Shown here: positions 31,531 to 36,509 of the stretch, in pieces
How positions within the stretch are numbered: the stretch's first letter is position 1
How the letters are laid out: each line of letters begins with the position of its first letter
Source: Chrysochromulina tobinii
Lineage: Eukaryota > Haptophyta > Prymnesiales > Chrysochromulinaceae
DNA: 36,509 bases
Reading direction: 5' to 3'
Assembly (NCBI GenBank): GCA_001275005.1
Contig: JWZX01003355.1
Location: forward strand, 1-36,509
Notes under the pieces: generated by a model
Database searches by the model: none
What the model was told of the DNA's origin: nothing
Seen by the model: the letters and a program-made list of their open reading frames with translations, nothing else
Program-made: the position numbers and the translations under genes

Positions 31531-34500
31531 TCACCGAAAGCCTAACCCCAACCGCGTGCCTGGCAGCTGCGGGGACTCGTTCCTGGGCGGCGGCGAGTTC
31601 CGAGCGTTCTGCTGGTTGAGCTGGTCCCACGCGTTGACCGGGATCTCCTTGGCCGTGGCATAGCGAATGTGCATTGTGGTGGCGCCGAGCCCGACGGCGC
31701 GCGCCGCGCGCATCTCGACTGTCTGGACTTCGTGCCAGTTCGCCTTCCGCGCGGACGGGTGATGGACCTCCGGCTGCACGCGAGCGCTGTACTGACCGGG
31801 CCCCTTGACAGGGGTCCCATTGGGTAGGATGTAATGCGGCTCCGAGCGCGCGCTACTCGAGGGCGGCGGGTGCGGCGCCGCGTCTCGCAGCCCTACCGGT
31901 AGGCTCGACGCGAAGGCGCCGTCGCGAGCGCTCGCGCTGCCGCCGCCTTTGGCTGTACGCCGGTGACGCGGCGAGCTGCCCCCGAGGATGGCGGCCGCCG
32001 CGGCGCCATCGGAGGGCGCGTGGGGGGGCATGCCCGCAATCTCCGCCTCGGGAGATCCGCGTCCGGAGTGGCGGCTCGACGGGAGCGGCGGGAGCGCTGC
32101 ATCGGGCGCGCCGTGCGCCGCATAGGCTGCCGAGGGCGGATGGGCCGTCGCCGCCGGCGCCTGCTGCCGCTGCTGGTGCTGCTGGTGCTGCTGGTGCTGC
32201 TGGTGCTGCTGGTGCTGGTACTGGTGCTTCTGCCCGGGTGGCGAGGCCGATCGAGGGCGCACTAAGGCTGCCTTATATAGGAGGCCAGCGAGGGTGCCCT
32301 CGCGCTTCCCCTCGAGCTTCGCGGCCGCGTCAGAGCGCACCCCGGCCTGCGCTGCCAGGTGCACCCGCAGCAGGTGGAGCGAAGCGAGGGCGGACTGCAC
32401 CAAATGAGAGCGCTCAGCGGCGGCCGCCACTTGCGTGCCCTCGAGCTTCTCCGTCACGTGCTGTAAGTTCAGCTCGATGCGCTGAAAGTCCGCTTTGCGC
32501 GCCTTGAGCTCCTTGAGCATGTCTTGCCGTCGAGCCTCGAGGCGTGCCTCGTTCGCCCTCGCGCTCTTAAGAGAGTTCTCGGATTCCTGTGCCTTGCCGT
32601 GCGCCGAGCGCACCTCCGCCACCGAGGCCGCCACGACTGCCTTGTAACGGTCGAGGAGGATGCGTAACCGATCGGCGACGGGCGCATTCGGCGGCTCGAG
32701 CAGCGTATGGATGCTCATCAGCCAATCGGGCAGCGGCTCGCCGGAGCGGCCCGTGTAGTACCTGATGAGGGAGGCAATCAGAGGTCATCAGAGGTCATCA
32801 GCCAATCGGGCAGCGGCTCGCCGGAGCGGCCCGTGTAGTACCAGCTATCCGAATGAGGCACGATCGCGGCGCCTTTGCTCGCCGTCTCGCCGGCGCGTTG
32901 GCGCAGCTCGAGCAGCTCCTCAATCGCCTCGCGCACGACGCCGTGGACGTCGTCGAGGTGCTGTGTGGAGCGCACCGCCTTCGAAACGGCCTCACCGAGC
33001 TGCGCCCCGAGGCGCTCGGCAGCCGCGACCGCCTGCGCCGCCCTCTCTCGATACCGCCGCTCCTCCTTGAGCTCATCGTCGGCGTCGTCGAGCGTGTGGC
33101 ACAGCGCAATCTGCGCCACCTGACGTGCGGCGAGGTAGCCCTTGAGCTTGGCGACCTCGCTCGCATGCACCTCCTTGAGCATCGCGAGATCGGCGAGATG
33201 GCGCTGGCTCGAGCGCCGCCATCCGCCGCCGCATGCGCGTCCTCGATCGTGCGAAGGGTCGCGCGCGTCGCCTCGTGCGCCGCCGCCTCCTGTGCCGTCG
33301 CCGCTGCCGCCGCCGCCGCCGCCGCGTGAGCAGCCTCGAGCTCGAGCTGGAGCGTCGCGACCTGCGCCCCGTGCGCGCTGATCTGCGCGCTGACCTGCGC
33401 ATGTAGCGCTTCCAGCTCGGCCGTGTGGTCCACCGGTGGCGGCTTGGCGCGCTCCGCCTCGAGCTCGTCGCTCACCTGATGAGGGAGGCACTCGATCTAA
33501 TTAGGGATGCAATCAAAGGCAAACAAAGGCCATCAAATGGCCTCGAGCTCGTCGCTCACCTGGCGCAATCTCGCCTCGAGCTCCGAGATATGGAGCTCAA
33601 GCGCACGCTGGCCCGCCGCGCCCTGCTCGAGCGCTGTGCGCTGCTCCTCCACGAGCGCCTCGAGCTCGCGCAGCCGCGCCGCCGCCGCCTCGCGCCTCGC
33701 CACCTCTTCCGGATCCTCCTCCCGCACCTGTGGGGAGGAGAGGGCGCCGTGGTGAGTACATGCATGCTGGGAGAGGGAGACACGGATCCTCCTCCCGCAC
33801 CGTTTCCACAACGAGCGGCGCGTCGAGCGAGGGGTCCTCGGGCGGCTCGGGTGGTTCGACGACGCCCTCGAGCTCCTGTGAGCCGCGCAGCCGGCGCGCG
33901 AGCCGGCGCAACTCCCACCGCAGCTCCTTGGCCACCCGTTGCGTCGCCGCGTCCACGTCCGCGATCACCTGTGGGGAAGGGTGAGGCGCCATGGTGAGCA
34001 CTTGCATGGCACCAGCCGCAGTAGGGATCGTCCACGATCACCTCGGAGCGAAGAATCAAGTGCACTCAAGTGCAATCAAGTGCAATCAAGTGCAATCAAG
34101 TGCAATCAAGTGCAATCACCTCGGAGCGGAGCTGTCGCGTCGCCTCCTCCGCGGCGGCCGAACGCTCAGCGAGTGCGATCGCCTCGGCCTCCTTGGTGCC
34201 CAAGCGCGCGAGCGCCTCGTCGAGCTGGGCGCGCACCTGTGGGGAAGGCGAGGCGCCGTGGTGAGCACATGCATGCTGGCCGAGGCGCCGCGCGTCGAGC
34301 TGGGCGCGCACGGCGTCGGTCTCGGCACGCAGATTCGCGGCCGTCGCCATCGCCTCGAGCGCCTCGATCTCGTGCTGCGCCGCCAGCGCGGCAGACGCCT
34401 TCTCCGCCGCCGCCGCCGCGGACGCTGCCTTGGCGAGCTCGTCCTTGAGGACTTTCTCGCGCTGCTCGGCCTTGACGGCGCGCTCCTTCTGCAGCTCGAA

Positions 34501-35076
34501 CATGCTCTTGAGCACGGCCTCACGCTCCATCGCCTCCTGCAGCAGCTTCTCCTGCCCGTCGTTACTCTGGAGCTCGCTGATCTTCTCCTGCAGCTTCGTG
34601 TTGAACGCTGTCTCGAGCTCCACCCTCGCGTTCCTGACGTTCAGGTTGGACGCGATGCGTGTTTGCTCGAGCTTCATCTGGCTGTCAATCGTCGCCTGCT
34701 TCACCGCCTTTCGCAACTCCTCGGCGCTCATGTCGGCAAAGTCCTGAAGACGCTCGAGGACCTCCACCGATGCGCCCTTAAAGGACGACGACAGCGAGTA
34801 CTCGAACTCTTCGCGCACGCGCGGTTCGCTGCTCTGGGACGCCTCGCGCCACAAGCCGACGAGCGTCGCACCGCGCTCTTGCAGGCGGCTCTCGACAAAG
34901 GCGCTCAGCTCCTTGAGCCGCTGCTTCGAGCCACCCTCGCCGTCCTCTTTCTTCTTGGCCGCCGACTCCGCCTGCACGGCCGCTTGCCCGACGCGAAGCG
35001 CGGCGGCGAAGGGATCGGCGGCTTTGGCTGAGCTCGGCACGATCGTGCTCTTGGCCAGACCTTTGAGCCGATTCAT
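31531..35076 (-). CDS. Long coiled-coil protein, about 1027 residues (6 exons), not recognised
   Basis: Exons: 35076-34312, 34236-34120, 33968-33801, 33727-33560, 33475-32842, 32761-31531. All five introns keep phase if one missing base near 33207 is restored. The N-terminal 850 or so residues are mostly Ala/Glu/Lys/Leu/Arg heptad-like helix (EAMEREAVLKSMFELQKER, LRELEALVEEQRTALEQG, VASVAEVRSAHGKAQESEN). An acidic Pro-rich break, EPPEPPEDPSLDAP, lies in exon 3. The C-terminal third is low complexity: a Gln/His run, Ser/Pro/Ala-rich sequence, then a possibly folded tail with HYILPNGTPVKGPGQYS and NWHEVQTVEMRAARAVG. No signal peptide or membrane segment is visible. A cytoskeletal, centrosomal or flagellar structural role would be usual for such a protein, but nothing specific shows it. 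Confidence 0.88.
32160..32230 (-). repeat. Gln/His-coding microsatellite in the coiled-coil gene
   Basis: CAGCAGCAC-type repeats encode a run alternating QHQ and QHQQ near residue 790. The tract separates the coiled coil from the Ser/Pro-rich tail. Such tracts expand and contract readily. Confidence 0.9.
32762..32841 (-). other. Coiled-coil gene intron 5 (80 nt), family B, perfect 47-nt duplication
   Basis: Donor GCTG|GTACTACACGG and acceptor CCTCATCAG|GTACTACACGG, phase 2, giving DSW-YYTGRSGEP. The 47 nt after the donor (32841-32795) equal the 47 nt after the acceptor (32761-32715). Only 33 nt are new: CCTCTGATGA, CCTCTGATTG and CCTCCCTCATCAG. Confidence 0.97.
33204..33214 (-). other. Apparent missing base (frameshift) in the coiled-coil gene
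   Basis: The frame coming from exon 5's start reads TIEDAHAAADGGARAS and loses coiled-coil character, while RHLADLAMLKEVHASEVAKL continues in another frame. One base is missing around GCTCGAGC-CAGCGCCAT. With it, exon 5 becomes 635 nt, as the phase 2 donor requires. Confidence 0.82.
33476..33559 (-). other. Coiled-coil gene intron 4 (84 nt), family B-like, 20-nt duplication
   Basis: Donor CGCCAG|GTGAGC and acceptor CCTCATCAG|GTGAGC, phase 0, giving ARLRQ-VSDELEAE. GTGAGCGACGAGCTCGAGGC is identical at 33559-33540 and 33475-33456. The filler is an irregular TTTGATGGCC and TTTGATTGC array, ending GTGCCTCCCTCATCAG. Confidence 0.95.
33728..33768 (-). mobile_element. Family A introner-like unit, copy 5 (coiled-coil gene intron 3)
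   Basis: Minus-strand AGCATGCATGTACTCACCAC, then GGCGCC, CTCTCCT and CCCCACAG. An 18-nt perfect exon duplication flanks the intron, with 14 nt of other sequence between the first copy and the unit. Confidence 0.85.
33728..33800 (-). other. Coiled-coil gene intron 3 (73 nt), family A, 18-nt duplication
   Basis: Donor GAAACG|GTGCGG and acceptor CCCACAG|GTGCGG, phase 0, giving VVET-VREEDPEEV. GTGCGGGAGGAGGATCCG is identical at 33800-33783 and 33727-33710. Confidence 0.95.
33969..34012 (-). mobile_element. Family A introner-like unit, copy 6 (coiled-coil gene intron 2)
   Basis: Minus-strand GCCATGCAAGTGCTCACCAT, then GGCGCC, TCACCCTT and CCCCACAG. It occupies the downstream part of a compound intron whose upstream part is a different repeat array. 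Confidence 0.85.
33969..34119 (-). other. Coiled-coil gene intron 2 (151 nt), compound of two insertions
   Basis: Donor TCCGAG|GTGATTGC and acceptor CCCACAG|GTGATCGC, phase 0, giving RQLRSE-VIADVDAAT. The upstream half is an array of 10-nt TTGATTGCAC units closed by a second CGCTCCGAG|GTGAT (34035-34050 matches 34114-34129 at 15 of 16). The downstream half is family A, with 14 of 15 nt shared between 33956-33970 and 34029-34043. Confidence 0.92.
34237..34277 (-). mobile_element. Family A introner-like unit, copy 7 (coiled-coil gene intron 1)
   Basis: Minus-strand AGCATGCATGTGCTCACCAC, then GGCGCC, TCGCCTT and CCCCACAG. A 19-nt perfect exon duplication flanks the intron. Confidence 0.85.
34237..34311 (-). 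other. Coiled-coil gene intron 1 (75 nt), family A, 19-nt duplication
   Basis: Donor GACGCC|GTGCGC and acceptor CCCACAG|GTGCGC, phase 0, giving AETDA-VRAQLDEALA. GTGCGCGCCCAGCTCGACG is identical at 34311-34293 and 34236-34218. The first copy gives the donor and the second codes VRAQLD. Confidence 0.95.
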
Positions 35077-35224
35077 GGCGACAGCCTAGTTATGTCTGGA
35101 GAGAGATTGGCCCGTGGCATTCTCAACAAACTCGGGCAAGTCCGCAAGTCGGAACAACCATCCGTGCCCAACGCGACGCGATCGGTCCAAGCGCGCATCG
35201 AAGTGTATGTGTAAAGGACTGGCT

Positions 35225-35278
35225 TTGTTCGTGGACTTCTCGAGATTGCACCATGGCTTGCACCATGGCTTGCACAAT
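35225..35278. repeat. Short direct repeat upstream of the coiled-coil gene
   Basis: The decamer-plus ACCATGGCTTGC is present twice in a row, followed by a partial copy. It lies about 160 nt upstream of the coiled-coil start codon and contains the palindrome CCATGG. Confidence 0.7.
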
Positions 35279-35317
35279 CATTTTCTACAGCATTACGGTT
35301 TGTCGTTTCCTGCGTTT

Positions 35318-35610
35318 ACGCGGTCGGGGGTGCGTATGCGCAGAAACTTGTGTATACGCGAGGGGGTACGTATACGCACCCGCTGTGTATACGTACTACC
35401 GCTCGCGTAAACGCACCTAGCCGCGTATACGCACCCGGGTGCGTGTACGCACCCGCTGCGTAAATGCACCCAGCGCTCGCGTATACACACCCACCCGCGT
35501 AAAACGCACCCACACCCGCGTACAAGCACGTGTGCGTAAACGCGGCGTCGGATGCGTATACGCACCTACCTGCGTATACGCACCCGACGCTGCGTTTACG
35601 CGGGGACGCA
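35318..35610. repeat. Array of GCGTATACGC-like palindromes
   Basis: About 15 variants of a 10-nt palindrome (GCGTATACGC, with GCGTAAACGC, GCGTGTACGC, GCGTTTACGC and others) are spaced by CACCC or similar. The array fills most of the spacer between the LRR gene's end and the coiled-coil gene's start. Copies vary in the centre far more than in the GCG/CGC arms. Confidence 0.85.
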
Positions 35611-36509
35611 ACGAACGTCATGCAGCTCTAACACAAATCCACTCCGGTCCTTCACCGCGTCTCGCACCGCTTCTTTCCCTGCATCTTCCATGCTGTTGTA
35701 CTTGAGGTTGAGCTTGGTCAGGACCGCGTTGACCTTGAGCACCTCTGCAATCGCCTTGGCACCGTCATCCCTGATGGAGTTGGTACCGAGGTTGAGGGTG
35801 GTCAACACCGCGTTGACCTTCAGCGCCTCCGCGATCGCCTTGGCACCGTCGTCGCCGATGGAGTTGTTGATTAAGTTCAGGTTGGTCAGGACCGCGTTGA
35901 CCTTCAGCGCCTCCGAGATCGCGATGGCTCCCTCGCCCCCGATGTAGTTGCCTCCAAGGGCGAGGGTGGTCACCACCGCATTGACCTTCAGCGCCTCTGC
36001 GATCGCCTTGGCACCGTCGTCGCGGATGAGGTTTGTAGGGAGGACCAGACTGATCAGGACTGCCATGAAATGCAGGTCAGACCCGATGAGGATGGCGTCG
36101 GCGGATTGGAGCTTCTGGCCATGCAAATTGGCCTTCGTCTGGTCGCGCGTCATGCCCGAGAGCATGATGCCCTTCTCCATACCGATTTTGGCAAGCATCG
36201 TGGCCGACTCCACGTCGAGGCCGTTCTTGAGCAAGTTGCAGCTTTTGAGCGCCGAGCTGAACTTGAGCAGATCAGAGAGGACGAGGGCGCCGGAGACCCC
36301 AACGCCTCTCAGGTCCAGCTTTGTCAGCGCGTCCGCGCGTAGCTTCTTGATTGGGATCTCCGAGAAGACCTCGAGAGATGCGCTGCTGAGGACTGCTGTC
36401 GCGAGTTGCTGCGCCCCCTCTCCGTCGATGTTGTTGTTGGCAACGGAGAGATTTTCAAGCACCGGGCTGAGCTGCATCAGCTCGGCCAGCACAATGCCCT
36501 CGGTCGCCC
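35596..36509 (-). CDS. Leucine-rich-repeat protein of the NLRC3/ribonuclease-inhibitor type (N-terminus missing)
   Basis: The frame is open at the window's right edge, so the start lies outside; about 304 residues are present and no intron is needed. The end carries four 28-residue repeats of the form LTTLNLG.NSIRDDGAKAIAEALKVNAV, the signature of the ribonuclease-inhibitor-like LRR class. More divergent repeats precede them (LENLSVANNNIDGEGAQQLA, LTKLDLRGVGVSGALVLSDLL, LKSCNLLKNGLDVESATMLA). Such solenoids bind other proteins and are abundant in algal genomes, usually cytosolic. The stop codon lies inside the last copy of the palindrome array. Specific partners cannot be told from the sequence. 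Confidence 0.85.
   Translation of the reverse strand, partial: ATEGIVLAELMQLSPVLENLSVANNNIDGEGAQQLATAVLSSASLEVFSEIPIKKLRADALTKLDLRGVGVSGALVLSDLLKFSSALKSCNLLKNGLDVESATMLAKIGMEKGIMLSGMTRDQTKANLHGQKLQSADAILIGSDLHFMAVLISLVLPTNLIRDDGAKAIAEALKVNAVVTTLALGGNYIGGEGAIAISEALKVNAVLTNLNLINNSIGDDGAKAIAEALKVNAVLTTLNLGTNSIRDDGAKAIAEVLKVNAVLTKLNLKYNSMEDAGKEAVRDAVKDRSGFVLELHDVRCVPA
35680..36015 (-). repeat. 84-nt tandem repeats within the LRR gene
   Basis: Four units of exactly 84 nt, each with a CCGCGTTGACCTTCAGCGCC-like block on the plus strand, encode the last four leucine-rich repeats. They are much more alike at the DNA level than the repeats before them, so they arose recently or are kept alike by gene conversion. 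Confidence 0.85.

Overview
The window is nuclear DNA from a GC-rich eukaryotic microalga. The genes have signal or targeting leaders, phase-consistent GT-AG introns and no operon structure. A haptophyte or related red-plastid alga fits best, but this is inference. It rests on the prolyl-tRNA synthetase leader (signal peptide plus Ala/Ser/Arg-rich stretch), on cysteine motifs of the CDDGG..C..GSDC.DCG and GDGCDC.CG..DPDC types that I remember from algal proteins, and on NLRC3-like leucine-rich repeats.

Layout. (1) Positions 1-28495, minus strand: one enormous secreted-protein gene, 14 exons in the window, at least 8805 residues, C-terminus beyond position 1. It has a signal peptide, about 10 TIG/IPT domains, about 32 copies of a module of roughly 160 residues (signature DPDNGD..YG.GDTLTITFD..TDRGG...YVDSLFSFS..LGADYSGEW.D.STFVITI), a second TIG cluster with a possible SEA-like segment, and about 11 more module copies. 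(2) 28496-28832: short divergent intergenic region. (3) 28833-31085, plus strand: archaeal/eukaryotic-type prolyl-tRNA synthetase, 5 exons. (4) 31086-31530: convergent gap with no recognised gene. (5) 31531-35076, minus: a coiled-coil protein of about 1027 residues, 6 exons, not recognised. (6) 35077-35595: spacer holding a dense array of GCGTATACGC-like palindromes. (7) 35596-36509, minus: a leucine-rich-repeat protein, N-terminus cut by the window end.

The main finding concerns the introns. Of the 22 introns, most look newly made. At about 15 of them a short exon segment (12-47 nt, perfect or nearly so) is duplicated at or close to both ends, and one copy supplies a splice site. What lies between is one of two small sense-oriented sequences. 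Family A is a unit of about 40 nt (core GTGCTCACCACGGCGCC, ending CCCCACAG), seven copies in three genes on both strands. Family B is a tandem array of short CTCTGAT-type units, each resembling a branch point, ending CATCAG or CTCAG. Two introns are themselves arrays of complete GT...CAG units placed head to tail. This looks like an active introner-like system.

The exon model is supported by arithmetic: all 22 introns keep reading phase, provided three single-base indels are accepted (an extra T at 8749-8752, a missing base near 29190, a missing base near 33207). These are most likely assembly errors.
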